Assembly: GCF_900142655.1 (NCBI RefSeq)
Contig: NZ_FRBQ01000001.1
Location: 126,115-190,114 of the forward strand
Length of the DNA: 64,000 nt
Direction: 5' to 3'
From: Phytopseudomonas punonensis
GTDB taxonomy: Bacteria > Pseudomonadota > Gammaproteobacteria > Pseudomonadales > Pseudomonadaceae
Below the pieces are notes generated by a model, which made no database searches, was not told the origin of the DNA, and saw only the letters and a list, made by a program, of their open reading frames with translations. The translations under genes were made by a program, and so were the position numbers. Below are positions 24,717-38,633 of this stretch, in pieces (positions within the stretch are counted from its first letter, which is position 1; every line of letters begins with the position of its first letter).

Positions 24717-25762
24717 GGGTTGTCCGTCTGCCCTGCAGGCAAAAGATCGACGATTTCGCGCACCAGTGCGGTGGCGAAACATCCAGCCGGCAGGACGAAT
24801 TCCAGTTGCAGAATGTCAGGCTCGGGATAATGCCACGTCAAACCGCTAATGGGGAGGCGCAGGATGCGCCGTTCGTGCGCCATGCCCGCTTCTGCCAGCC
24901 AGATGGCCAGCTGCGCCTCGGCATCGCCGATGCCCTGCTCGAGCTGATGAGTAGCACCGGCTGCTAGTGACGGGCCTTCCCCCCACAACGGCCCAGTCGG
25001 ATGCAAGTCCAGCTGAGCCAAGCGCGGGTCCTGACATTCGGCCTCGCCCGCCGGGAAAAAGCTGCGGCTGTCGGTAAACGCCAGCAGGTCACCAGGCAGC
25101 GCCTGATTCCAGTTGCCAGCGGCGACGCGCTCGGCCAATACACGATTGAAAATGAAGCTGCGCGCAGCGGACAAAACCCGCGAGCGCACATTGCGTTTCT
25201 CGGGCAGTTCCTTGCGCTCGGCAAAATGCCGTGCATGGGCGACGTTGCCGCCTTCGAAGCCGAAACGCTGAGCACCGTAATAGTTGGGAATGCCCTGAGC
25301 AGCAATACGCTGCAAGCGCTCATCGAGTACCGCGTGATCGGCCTGCAACTGCGTCAAGCGTAAGGTGAAACCGTTAGCGGCATGGGCACCACGCTGCAGC
25401 TTGCGCGAGTGGCGCACCTGCTTGAGGATCACCAGGCTGTCATCCTGCGCAGCGGCGAGATCAGGATCACTCTTGCCCGGCAGGTGAACGCTGAACCATT
25501 GCCGGGTCAGCGCCTGACGATCCTTGAGCCCGGCATAACTGATCATCCGCACCGGCACACCCACAGCACGGGCCAATCGGCGCGCGGCATCTTCGGTGTT
25601 CAGCTCGCGTTTTTCGACCCACAGCCATAGATGCTCGCCAGTGCCAGACAGTTCGATGTCCAGCACCTCGTCAACCTGGAAGTCTTCGGCCGTAGCCTTG
25701 AGCACGGCTTGGCCACAGGGTTTGCCATAGGCGCGCGGGCCAAGCAATTCCAGTTCGGTCAT
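24704..25762 (-). CDS. truD: tRNA pseudouridine(13) synthase TruD
   Basis: The 352-residue protein isomerises U13 of tRNAGlu. The catalytic aspartate is D81 in AGLKDRQA. The NYYGAQRFG motif and the family-specific insertion domain (about 155-305) are present. It overlaps ispF by four bases (ATGA) and surE by 13 bases, so the whole series is one transcription unit. Confidence 0.95.
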   Translation of the reverse strand: MTELELLGPRAYGKPCGQAVLKATAEDFQVDEVLDIELSGTGEHLWLWVEKRELNTEDAARRLARAVGVPVRMISYAGLKDRQALTRQWFSVHLPGKSDPDLAAAQDDSLVILKQVRHSRKLQRGAHAANGFTLRLTQLQADHAVLDERLQRIAAQGIPNYYGAQRFGFEGGNVAHARHFAERKELPEKRNVRSRVLSAARSFIFNRVLAERVAAGNWNQALPGDLLAFTDSRSFFPAGEAECQDPRLAQLDLHPTGPLWGEGPSLAAGATHQLEQGIGDAEAQLAIWLAEAGMAHERRILRLPISGLTWHYPEPDILQLEFVLPAGCFATALVREIVDLLPAGQTDNPCLF

Positions 25763-26232
25763 GCGCTGACCAGCAAAGCAACTGCGTGAACCGCGATGCC
25801 TTCCTCACGCCCCACGAAGCCCAGCTTCTCGGTCGTGGTGGCCTTGACATTGACCTGATCGAGCTCGACCTGCAGATCTTCGGCGATCAGCGCGCGCATG
25901 GCTTCGATATGCGGGGCCATCTTCGGCGCCTGGGCTTCGATGGTGGCGTCGACATTGCCGACCTTCCAGCCTTTGGCGTGGATCAAACCGACTATATGAC
26001 GCAACAGCACACGGCTGTCGGCGCCTTTGAAGTTCGGGTCGGTATCCGGGAAATGCTTGCCGATATCACCCAGCGCGACGGCGCCAAGCAAGGCATCGGC
26101 CAGGGCATGCAGCACCACGTCGCCATCGGAATGGGCAATCAGGCCGAATTTATGGGGAATGCGTACACCGCCCAGGGTGATGAAATCCCCTTCGCCGAAA
26201 CGATGTACGTCGTAGCCATGGCCGATACGCAT
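25759..26232 (-). CDS. ispF: 2-C-methyl-D-erythritol 2,4-cyclodiphosphate synthase
   Basis: The 157-residue enzyme forms MEcPP in the MEP isoprenoid pathway. Zinc ligands D8, H10 (GYDVHRF) and H42 ([16 protein letters not shown]) are in place, as is the late [10 protein letters not shown] loop. The start at 26232 (MRIGHGYDV) is chosen over an ATG six codons upstream. It opens the ispF-truD-surE-pcm-DUF368-nlpD-rpoS series. The partner ispD is about 5 kb away. Confidence 0.96.
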   Translation of the reverse strand: MRIGHGYDVHRFGEGDFITLGGVRIPHKFGLIAHSDGDVVLHALADALLGAVALGDIGKHFPDTDPNFKGADSRVLLRHIVGLIHAKGWKVGNVDATIEAQAPKMAPHIEAMRALIAEDLQVELDQVNVKATTTEKLGFVGREEGIAVHAVALLVSA

Positions 26233-26494
26233 GAGCCGGTGCCCTCGCAAAAAAACGCGATTCTACCCGAAAGCGCAGCACCCGCGGACTTGCCGGGCCG
26301 CTGGGGCGGCCAATTGCAGCGCCTTTCATTATTTTGAGCCCACCATCAGCGAATCTCGACTGCCACGCTTACTGAAGAGCAATGCGTCTCTCGGCCGAGC
26401 TGAAAATCACCGTGGTGAAAATATTGGAATGTTCTTGCGCTACCAATAGTCGACAAGAAGTAGCAAAAAATTTCTACCACCCATGGAGACCATC

Positions 26495-27025
26495 ATGGCC
26501 GCAGCACCAAAACCTAAGTCGAAAGCCACCCAGCAGAAACTCAAAGGCGATGGCCTGGCCATCAATACGAGCGTCGACGGCGCTGCCCGCGAAAAGGTCG
26601 CTGAAGCGCTGACCAAAGCGGTAGCGGACAGCTACACCCTGTATGTGAAGACCCTTGGCGTGCACTGGAACGTGCAAGGCGCCAACTTCTACGGGCTGCA
26701 CAAGCTGACCGACGAGCAGTACAACGAAATTCATCAGGCCGCTGACGCACTTGCCGAGCGTATTCGCGCACTGGGCAAACTGGCGCCGACCGGCGGGGAA
26801 ACCTTCCGCTCGCTGACCGTCATCGATAACGAAGCCCCACACAAGCCAACGGCGCAGATGATTGCCGAGCTGGTGAAGGACAACGAAGCAGTCGCACGCC
26901 GCATGAGCGAGTTCGCCGAGCTGGCCGAAGAAGCCGGTGACCTGTTCAGCCACGACATGCTGGTAGCACGTATCGGCGTGCACGAGCAGAACGCGTGGAT
27001 GCTGCGCTCCAGCCTGGGCGAATAA
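26495..27025 (+). CDS. dps: Dps-family DNA protection / ferritin-like protein
   Basis: The 176-residue protein has the full intersubunit ferroxidase site of Dps: H57, H69, D73, D84 and E88, spaced as in E. coli Dps. A lysine-rich N-terminal tail (KPKSKATQQKLKG) could bind DNA. It stores iron with peroxide as oxidant and protects DNA in stationary phase. I use the ATG at 26495 because GGAG precedes it by seven bases; an ATG at 26483 has no site. It is divergent from ispF, with 262 bases between the two starts, and ends in a strong terminator. Confidence 0.93.
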   Translation: MAAAPKPKSKATQQKLKGDGLAINTSVDGAAREKVAEALTKAVADSYTLYVKTLGVHWNVQGANFYGLHKLTDEQYNEIHQAADALAERIRALGKLAPTGGETFRSLTVIDNEAPHKPTAQMIAELVKDNEAVARRMSEFAELAEEAGDLFSHDMLVARIGVHEQNAWMLRSSLGE

Positions 27026-27038
27026 TCGTTCGGCGACA

Positions 27039-27077
27039 TAAAAAAGGCGCTGCAGATCTGGTCTGCAGCGCCTTTTT
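27039..27077 (+). terminator. Intrinsic terminator of dps
   Basis: GGCGCTGCAGA/TCTGCAGCGCC arms (27045-27055 and 27062-27072) are flanked by A residues and a TTTTT run. It lies 14 bases after the dps stop. Confidence 0.93.
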
Positions 27078-27097
27078 AATTGCCCTAATCGATACCG

Positions 27098-27175
27098 CCT
27101 AGCGGGCATGGACTAGGAGTCCCCGCCCGCGCCCACAAAGCGATCCCTCGCGGGAGCGGGCCATGCCCACGAAGC
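27098..27175. repeat. REP-like palindromic element
   Basis: A CCTAG...CTAGG inverted repeat around GCGGGCATGG is followed by CTCGCGGGAGCGGGCCATGC. The GCGGGCATGGCCCGC-type core resembles the dispersed REP palindromes of Pseudomonas. Only this one degenerate unit is seen in the window, in the gap between the convergent dps and fghA genes. Confidence 0.5.
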
Positions 27176-27196
27176 CCTACCTATCGAAGAGGTCCC

Positions 27197-28042
27197 TCAG
27201 CCTGCCAACGCCTCGGCATGATGACGCAGGTGATCTTCGATAAAGCTGGCAATGAAGTAATAGCTGTGGTCATAACCTGGCTGCAGGCGCAGGGTCAGCG
27301 GATGATTCGCTGCCTTCGCCGCCGCTTCCAGCGCATGGGGTTTGAGCTGGCCGTCGAGGAAATCATCGCGGTCGCCCTGATCGACCAGAATCGGCAGCTT
27401 CTCGCCAGCCTCGGCGATCAGCAAGCTGGCATCCCACTCGCGCCAGCGCGAACGGTCTTCACTCAGGTAGTTGCTAAAGGCCTTTTCACCCCACTGGCAA
27501 TTCAGCGGATTAGCAATCGGCGAGAACGCCGAGACCGATTGATAGCGCCCGGGATTCTTCAGAGCGCAGATCAGCGCACCATGGCCGCCCATCGAGTGCC
27601 CGGCGATACCGCGTTTGTCCGAGACCGGGAAGTTGGCCTCGATCAGCGCCGGCAATTCCTGCACCACGTAATCGTACATACGATAGTGGCGCGCCCAGGG
27701 TTCCTGAGTGGCATTGATGTAGAAGCCAGCACCCAGACCGAAATCGTAGGCGCCATTGGCGTCATCCGGCACGCCCTCGCCACGCGGGCTGGTATCGGGC
27801 GCGACGATGATCAGGCCAAGCTCGGCAGCCATGCGCTGAGCGCCCGCTTTCTGCATGAAGTTCTCGTCCGTGCAGGTCAGGCCGCTGAGCCAGTACAGCA
27901 CCGGTAACTTGGCGCCTTTTTCGGCCTGCGGCGGCAAGTAGACGGCGAACACCATGTCGCAATTGAGGCAGGTGGAACGATGCTTGTAGCGCTTGTGCCA
28001 GCCGCCAAAGCTCTTGTTGCTGGAGACGATTTCCAAGGTCAT
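27197..28042 (-). CDS. fghA: S-formylglutathione hydrolase
   Basis: The 281-residue alpha/beta hydrolase releases formate and glutathione from S-formylglutathione, the second step of formaldehyde detoxification. The nucleophile is S150 in GHSMGGHGA, with the aspartate in [10 protein letters not shown] and histidine in [11 protein letters not shown]. It lies 59 bases downstream of adhC on the same strand and is probably co-transcribed with it. Confidence 0.95.
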   Translation of the reverse strand: MTLEIVSSNKSFGGWHKRYKHRSTCLNCDMVFAVYLPPQAEKGAKLPVLYWLSGLTCTDENFMQKAGAQRMAAELGLIIVAPDTSPRGEGVPDDANGAYDFGLGAGFYINATQEPWARHYRMYDYVVQELPALIEANFPVSDKRGIAGHSMGGHGALICALKNPGRYQSVSAFSPIANPLNCQWGEKAFSNYLSEDRSRWREWDASLLIAEAGEKLPILVDQGDRDDFLDGQLKPHALEAAAKAANHPLTLRLQPGYDHSYYFIASFIEDHLRHHAEALAG

Positions 28043-28101
28043 GACGAATCCTCACGGGCCGCGGATAAGCCGTCGGGCAACGGCGTTATCCGCCCCACTG
28101 A

Positions 28102-29277
<1,176 letters not shown>

Positions 29278-29286
29278 TCAGGCAGA

Positions 29287-29306
29287 ATGCAAAACATTAT
29301 TGCCAT
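29287..29306. promoter_or_regulatory. Candidate LysR-type operator between adhC and its divergent regulator
   Basis: ATGCAA and TTGCCAT form an imperfect inverted repeat with an AT-rich centre in the 130-base divergent gap. LysR proteins usually bind this kind of element. A repeated GATAATCA (29272-29279, 29312-29319) flanks it. The assignment is tentative. Confidence 0.35.
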
Positions 29307-29344
29307 CCAGGGATAATCACATCGAGTGGGCCTACGGAGAACAT

Positions 29345-30232
29345 ATGAATCGCTGGGAAGGGTTGGATGAATTCGTTGCAGTCGCCGAATGTGGTCAGTT
29401 CACTGCCGCAGCCGAGCGTTTGGGCCTTTCGTCATCCCAGGTGAGCCGGCAGATCGCCCGACTGGAAGAGCGGCTGCACACCCGCCTCTTTTACCGCACC
29501 ACCCGCAAGGTGGCATTGACTGAAGCTGGCCAGACCTTTCTGCAACACTGCCAACGCCTGCAGGACGCCCGCGAGGAAGCGCTCAACGCCATTGGTGATC
29601 TGGGCAGTGAGCCCAAAGGGTTGCTGCGCATGACCTGCGCGGTAGCTTATGGCGAGCGCTTCATCGTGCCATTGGTTACCCAGTTCATGGCGCGCAACTC
29701 GCGGCTTTCCGTGGAAATCGAGCTGAGCAATCGCACTTTGGATCTGGTGCAGGACGGCTTCGATATCGCCATCCGTCTCGGCCGCTTGCAGGATTCACGC
29801 ATGCTGGCAACACGGCTCGCACCGCGGCGCATGTACCTGTGCGCATCCTCCGAATACCTGCAGCGCTATGGGCGCCCACACAGCCTGTCGGAACTGGCGC
29901 GGCACAATTGCCTGATCGGCAGTAGCGATATGTGGATCTTCCAGCTCGAAGGCCGAGAAGCCTCTCAGCGCGTCAATGGCAACTGGCGCTGCAACAGCGG
30001 CCAGGCCGTGCTGGACGCCGCCCTGGCCGGGCTCGGTTTGTGCCAGTTGCCGGACTACTACGTGCTCGAGCACCTGCGCAGCGGCGCCCTGGTGTCGCTA
30101 CTCGACAACCATCAGCCGCCCAATACCGCGGTGTGGGCGCTGTATCCACAGCAGCGGCACCTGTCGCCCAAGGTCAGGCAGCTGATCGACGCATTACGTT
30201 ACGGTCTCGCGCAACGCCCTGAATACGCCTGA
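29345..30232 (+). CDS. gfnR: LysR family regulator of formaldehyde detoxification (GfnR-like)
   Basis: The 295-residue protein has an N-terminal winged helix (VAVAECGQFTAAAERLGLSSSQVSRQIARLEERL, about 9-42) and a LysR substrate-binding domain. The start at 29345 has GGAG just upstream; a longer frame to 29264 is not LysR-like. It is divergent from adhC-fghA, the same place as P. aeruginosa gfnR (PA3630), a regulator of glutathione-dependent formaldehyde neutralisation. The gene name rests on position and family. Confidence 0.82.
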   Translation: MNRWEGLDEFVAVAECGQFTAAAERLGLSSSQVSRQIARLEERLHTRLFYRTTRKVALTEAGQTFLQHCQRLQDAREEALNAIGDLGSEPKGLLRMTCAVAYGERFIVPLVTQFMARNSRLSVEIELSNRTLDLVQDGFDIAIRLGRLQDSRMLATRLAPRRMYLCASSEYLQRYGRPHSLSELARHNCLIGSSDMWIFQLEGREASQRVNGNWRCNSGQAVLDAALAGLGLCQLPDYYVLEHLRSGALVSLLDNHQPPNTAVWALYPQQRHLSPKVRQLIDALRYGLAQRPEYA

Positions 30233-30363
30233 GTGCGGCGGCCTGCGGGTATCGTGCTCATAGAATGTCACAACCATCCACGAACCCACTCGCCCCTGCT
30301 CCGTCGTAACCCATGAGGCCCCTGTTCGGGTCGTTGTGAATCCACCAGCATGAGGAAATGGTT

Positions 30364-30687
30364 ATGCAGGTCATGGTCAACAGCGGAAAGCACGTCGACA
30401 CCTCAATGGCATTCAAGACTGACATTCGCGGTCGAGTGCGCGACAAACTGCAACGCTACGAGGAGCACCTCACCCGGGTGGAAATTCACCTCTCGGACGA
30501 GAACGCCCTGAAAAGCGGCCCCCAGGACAAACGCTGCAAAGTCGAGGCACGCATGAAAGGACGCGACCCCATGTCGGTCTCCTTCGACGCCTGCGAACTG
30601 CACCAGGCCATCGACGGAGCGATGAACAAGCTCACCGCCGTGCTGGAGCGAAACATTGGCAAAAACGCCAAGAAATGGATTCACTGA
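30364..30687 (+). CDS. HPF/RaiA-type short ribosome-associated protein
   Basis: The 107-residue protein (MQVMVNSGKHVDTS start) has the beta-alpha-beta-beta-beta-alpha pattern of hibernation-promoting factors, including VEIHLSDENA and KRCKVEARMKGRDPMSVS segments. I start at 30364 because GAGGAA lies six bases upstream; an ATG at 30358 abuts that site. It lacks the C-terminal dimerisation domain of long HPF. The likely role is binding to idle ribosomes, but it differs from the canonical hpf that sits beside rpoN, so its job is inferred. Confidence 0.8.
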   Translation: MQVMVNSGKHVDTSMAFKTDIRGRVRDKLQRYEEHLTRVEIHLSDENALKSGPQDKRCKVEARMKGRDPMSVSFDACELHQAIDGAMNKLTAVLERNIGKNAKKWIH

Positions 30688-30702
30688 GGCACAGACAGTG
30701 AC

Positions 30703-31413
30703 TCAGTGCCGGCCTCGCCAGAGGCGCTCCAGATAATGCAGATCTTCCGGGCGGGTGATCTTGAGGTTGTCCGCCCGGCCTTCGATAAGACGTGGCGATT
30801 GCCCGGCCCACTCGATGGCCGAGGCTTCGTCAGTCACGGCAACATCCGATACCAGCGCTTCCGCCAGGGCCCGATGCAAGGCACCGAGACGAAACATCTG
30901 CGGCGTGTAGGCCTGCCAGATAACCGAGCGATCGATGGTTTCACGCACCCGACCATCACTGCCCACGCGTTTGAGCGTATCGCGTGCCGGCACCGCCAGC
31001 AGCCCACCCACCTCGTCATCGGCCAGCTCGGCCAACAGCAGATCAAGATCGGACTGCGCCAGATTCGGTCGTGCGGCGTCGTGCACCAGCACCCAGTCCT
31101 GCTCGCTGGCACCCAATTCCGCCAAGCGCAGCAAGGCGTTGAGTACCGAGTCAGCACGCTCGGCGCCACCACTGGCAGCGTGAATGCGCGCGTCGCGGGC
31201 GCAATCGAGAGACGGCCAGAACGGATCGTCCTCGGCCAGGCTGACCACCACGCCACGCAAGCATGGATGATCGAGAAAACAGTTGAGGGTATGTTCGAGA
31301 ATGCTCTTACCGGCCAGCTGCAGATACTGCTTGGGCCTGTCGGCACGCATGCGGCTGCCGATACCGGCGGCCGGAATCACCGCCCAGAAAAACGGCAGAT
31401 CAGGTGTGTTCAT
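30703..31413 (-). CDS. ispD: 2-C-methyl-D-erythritol 4-phosphate cytidylyltransferase
   Basis: The 236-residue enzyme joins MEP with CTP in the MEP isoprenoid pathway. The nucleotide-binding start IPAAGIGSRMRADRPKQYL and the VLVHDAARPNL, DTLKRV and TDEASAIEW motifs are characteristic. Its ATG overlaps the ftsB stop by four bases (ATGA). Confidence 0.96.
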   Translation of the reverse strand: MNTPDLPFFWAVIPAAGIGSRMRADRPKQYLQLAGKSILEHTLNCFLDHPCLRGVVVSLAEDDPFWPSLDCARDARIHAASGGAERADSVLNALLRLAELGASEQDWVLVHDAARPNLAQSDLDLLLAELADDEVGGLLAVPARDTLKRVGSDGRVRETIDRSVIWQAYTPQMFRLGALHRALAEALVSDVAVTDEASAIEWAGQSPRLIEGRADNLKITRPEDLHYLERLWRGRH

Positions 31414-31688
31414 TCAGCCAACTGATAGAGGGTTTCGCCGTCCTTGACCATACCCAGCTCATGGCGGGCACGCTCCTCGACGGTTTCCATGCCTTTTTTG
31501 AGCTCCATAACCTCGGCTTCGAGGATACGGTTGCGCTCGAGCAGACGCTCGTTCTCGCCTTGCTGATCGGCAATTTGCTGCTGAAGTTCAGTCACCTGCG
31601 CCAGGCTGCCCTCGCCCACCCACAGGCGGTACTGCAGGCCTGCAAGCACAAGGATCAGAACGGGAAATAGCCAGTAGGGACTACGCAT
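31410..31688 (-). CDS. ftsB: Cell division protein FtsB
   Basis: The 92-residue bitopic protein has a short cytoplasmic start (MRSPYW), one membrane helix (about 5-22), a periplasmic coiled coil (about 25-70) rich in Gln/Glu/Leu and a conserved tail RARHELGMVKDGETLY. It forms the FtsQLB complex that controls septal peptidoglycan synthesis. I start at 31688 by homology; the ribosome site there is poor and an in-frame ATG at 31733 is possible. It is coupled to ispD. Confidence 0.93.
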   Translation of the reverse strand: MRSPYWLFPVLILVLAGLQYRLWVGEGSLAQVTELQQQIADQQGENERLLERNRILEAEVMELKKGMETVEERARHELGMVKDGETLYQLAE

Positions 31689-31843
31689 GGCAGGTGAGGC
31701 ACTCGGGTAAGAAAAGGTCGCTACTGCGGACATCCGTGGATTCTCCCTGCGTCATCGGCATCCGGCAAGGCCGCTAAGTCGACTTGGCGGTAATCCAGGA
31801 AGCCCGCGCAGCTGGGCATGACGCCCGGCTGCGCGAACCTGAC

Positions 31844-33187
<1,344 letters not shown>

Positions 33188-33227
33188 CTACCCGCAACGC
33201 GCGTTGGCGGCCAGGCAGATATACAAA

Positions 33228-33245
33228 CCCGGCCTAAAGGCCGGG
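33228..33245 (-). terminator. Terminator between kdsA and eno
   Basis: A CCCGGCC/GGCCGGG stem with a four-base loop is followed on the minus strand by TTTGT. The T run is short, so read-through into eno is likely. Confidence 0.75.
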
Positions 33246-33274
33246 CGGTGGAACAGACGAGATCAGGAAACGCC

Positions 33275-36064
<2,790 letters not shown>

Positions 36065-37366
36065 CTACTCGCTGCCCGCAACACACAAAGGGCGCCAGTG
36101 AAGCGCTGCGGCAGCAGGGTCAAAGGGCAGATTGGCCACCGCCAGAGGCTGGCCGTCCCTCAATAGCAGCGGCATGCGCGCGCGGATAAAGTCGGGTACG
36201 CTGGCCTCCTGTAAAAGCCGCTTAAGGTCACGCCGACCGCGCCCGGAAACGGAAATAATCTCGCCGCCCTGGCGATAGCCAATACTCAGCCGCCCCTCGG
36301 GAATCGGCCCACTGAACCAGACCTCGCCGTTGCCAGGCAAAACTAGCGGATGCTTTGGATCGTGCCAAGGCCGCTCTTGCCTGGGCCAGCCAAGACTCCA
36401 CACTGCGTCCAACCACAACAACTGATTACCGTGTCGGCGTAACTCTCCATCTTCCAAGCGCCACACCGGCGAGGCGCCAGCCGCTGCATCGCGCAAGTCA
36501 CGCCAGCCTTGCCAGTGGCGGCTATCGGGCATGGCCGTCGCATCCTTCAACCAGTACCTGAGCAGGTTACGCTGACGCGCTTCGGACAACTGGCGCAGCG
36601 CCTGCAAATCGAGGCAGGGAATCCTCAGCCACGAAATCGCCAGCTCGCTGCGCGTGCGCTGTAGATCGATTTCAGCGAGGTCCTGCAGCAACTCGCCCGC
36701 CTCGGCCTGATGCGCAGCAGCACGAGCCAATACTTGAGACACCGCAGGCCAGCGGGTCGCCAGACGCGGCAAAATGTCCCGGCGCAGGAAGTTACGGGCA
36801 AAGCCGCTATCGGCATTCGATGGATCATCGACCCAGCGCAATCCATGGCTGACGGCATAGTCCTCAAGCACCTTACGCGACACAGCGAGCAAAGGCCTGA
36901 CCACATGGCCCTGCCCCAACGGGCGACGCTCCGCCATCGCGGCCAACCCACTCACACCGGCACCACGCAGCAAGCGGTAGAGCACGGTTTCCGCCTGATC
37001 ATCCTGATGCTGGGCCAACAGCATCACTTCGCCCGGCGCCATCAACGACGTGAACGCGGCGTAGCGCGCATCACGGGCGGCCCGCTCAATGCTAGCGCCC
37101 GGCGCGACCTGCACGTGCTCGACATGCAGAGCAACGCCAAGCTCATCACAGAACCTCTGACAGTGCGCAGGCCAACTCTCAGCAATAGACTGCAGCCCGT
37201 GATGGACATGAATAGCGGAAATTGGAGGAAGCTCATGCCGCCGGGCGGCGCAGGCAAGCACGTGCAGCAGCACGCTGGAGTCGAGCCCGCCGGAGAAAGC
37301 TACACGCCACGCAGGCGCGCTTCGACACGCCGCAAGGCGTTCAAGCAGAATGTTTTCTAGGACCAT
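36065..37366 (-). CDS. tilS: tRNA(Ile)-lysidine synthetase
   Basis: The 433-residue enzyme converts C34 of the tRNAIle CAU anticodon to lysidine, so that it reads AUA. The PP-loop ATP motif SGGLDSS is at 25-31, LLAQHQDDQAET follows, and the TilS C-terminal domain with GRRDLKRLLQE is intact. It lies downstream of accA by 74 bases, with an inverted repeat between them. Confidence 0.95.
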   Translation of the reverse strand: MVLENILLERLAACRSAPAWRVAFSGGLDSSVLLHVLACAARRHELPPISAIHVHHGLQSIAESWPAHCQRFCDELGVALHVEHVQVAPGASIERAARDARYAAFTSLMAPGEVMLLAQHQDDQAETVLYRLLRGAGVSGLAAMAERRPLGQGHVVRPLLAVSRKVLEDYAVSHGLRWVDDPSNADSGFARNFLRRDILPRLATRWPAVSQVLARAAAHQAEAGELLQDLAEIDLQRTRSELAISWLRIPCLDLQALRQLSEARQRNLLRYWLKDATAMPDSRHWQGWRDLRDAAAGASPVWRLEDGELRRHGNQLLWLDAVWSLGWPRQERPWHDPKHPLVLPGNGEVWFSGPIPEGRLSIGYRQGGEIISVSGRGRRDLKRLLQEASVPDFIRARMPLLLRDGQPLAVANLPFDPAAAALHWRPLCVAGSE

Positions 37367-37384
37367 GGGGAGTCAGTGAAGCAT

Positions 37385-37430
37385 CCCCGCAAGCATGGCG
37401 GCCATCAGGGCGATCGGCCTGCTTGCGGGG
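37385..37430. repeat. 11-bp inverted repeat between accA and tilS
   Basis: CCCCGCAAGCA (37385-37395) and TGCTTGCGGGG (37420-37430) are perfect inverted copies around a 24-base centre with a further GGCC pairing. No T run follows on the minus strand, so it may stabilise the accA 3' end or attenuate tilS. Confidence 0.6.
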
Positions 37431-37440
37431 TAGAACGGCA

Positions 37441-38391
37441 TCAGGCGATACCGTAGCTCATCAGGCGCTCGTAACGACGGGCCAGCAACGCATCGGTATC
37501 GAGCTTGCGCAGGTCTTCGAGCTGAGCCAGCAGTGTCTGGCGGATCGATTCGGCAGCAGCAGCCGGATCACGATGCGCACCACCGAGCGGCTCGGCGATC
37601 ACCTTGTCGACGATGCCCAGGCCTTTCAGGCGCTCGGCGGTAATGCCCATGGCCTCGGCAGCTTCAGGCGCCTTTTCAGCGGTTTTCCACAGGATCGATG
37701 CGCAACCTTCCGGCGAGATCACTGCGTAGGTCGAGTACTCGAGCATGTTGAGGTTGTCGCACACGCCGATGGCCAGTGCGCCGCCGGAACCACCTTCACC
37801 GATCACGGTGGAGATGATTGGTGTCTTCAGGCGCGACATGACACGCAGGTTCCAGGCAATCGCTTCGCTCTGGCCACGCTCTTCAGCGTCAATACCTGGG
37901 TAAGCGCCCGGAGTGTCGATGAAGGTCAGGATCGGCATTTTGAAACGCTCGGCCATTTCCATCAGACGGCACGCCTTGCGGTAGCCCTCAGGACGCGGCA
38001 TGCCGAAGTTACGGCGCACCTTCTCACGCACTTCACGGCCCTTTTGGTGGCCGATAACCATAGCTGGCTGGCCATTGAGACGCGCAACCCCGCCCACGAT
38101 CGCCGCGTCGTCGGAGAAGTGGCGGTCGCCATGCAGCTCGTCGAACTCGGTGAAGATGTGCTTGAGGTAATCCAGGGTGTACGGACGCTGCGGGTGACGC
38201 GCGAGCCGGGCGATCTGCCAACTGGTCAGATTGCTGAAGATGCTCTCGGTGAGCGTGCTGCTCTTATCCTGCAGGCGGGCGATTTCGTCGCCGATGTTCA
38301 GGGAGTTATCGTTACCAACCAGACGAAGCTCTTCGATCTTGGCTTGCAGGTCGGCAATCGGCTGTTCGAAATCGAGATAGTTCGGGTTCAT
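37441..38391 (-). CDS. accA: Acetyl-CoA carboxylase carboxyltransferase subunit alpha
   Basis: The 316-residue protein is the alpha half of the carboxyltransferase that makes malonyl-CoA, the first step of fatty acid synthesis. The start [15 protein letters not shown], the [14 protein letters not shown] motif and the [12 protein letters not shown] oxyanion region are as expected. Two earlier codons (ATG-CCT) are possible but less family-like. It lies between dnaE and tilS. Confidence 0.97.
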   Translation of the reverse strand: MNPNYLDFEQPIADLQAKIEELRLVGNDNSLNIGDEIARLQDKSSTLTESIFSNLTSWQIARLARHPQRPYTLDYLKHIFTEFDELHGDRHFSDDAAIVGGVARLNGQPAMVIGHQKGREVREKVRRNFGMPRPEGYRKACRLMEMAERFKMPILTFIDTPGAYPGIDAEERGQSEAIAWNLRVMSRLKTPIISTVIGEGGSGGALAIGVCDNLNMLEYSTYAVISPEGCASILWKTAEKAPEAAEAMGITAERLKGLGIVDKVIAEPLGGAHRDPAAAAESIRQTLLAQLEDLRKLDTDALLARRYERLMSYGIA

Positions 38392-38633
38392 AGGCATCCG
38401 TCATGCGTCGACGGCCAAAAGGGCCGGGGAGCGTGTATCCAATTGGCGCCTACCTTATAGGAACAGGCGCCTTCAGGTCGACACCTGCAAGGCACTTCCG
38501 GCGAAAATGCCGGCAAATGCGTCAAGCATTCACTCGGCAACCGAACCACTCGGGTTCGGTCACACCAGGGGCAATCGTGCGGTGTCAGAGGTCGAAATAC
38601 GGGGCCTGAACCCCGCATTTCAACGCCGCTATT

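Noticed and set aside
27098..27175. REP-like sequence considered as a CRISPR or multi-copy array
   Set aside because: Only one degenerate unit is present, with no regular spacing or spacers.
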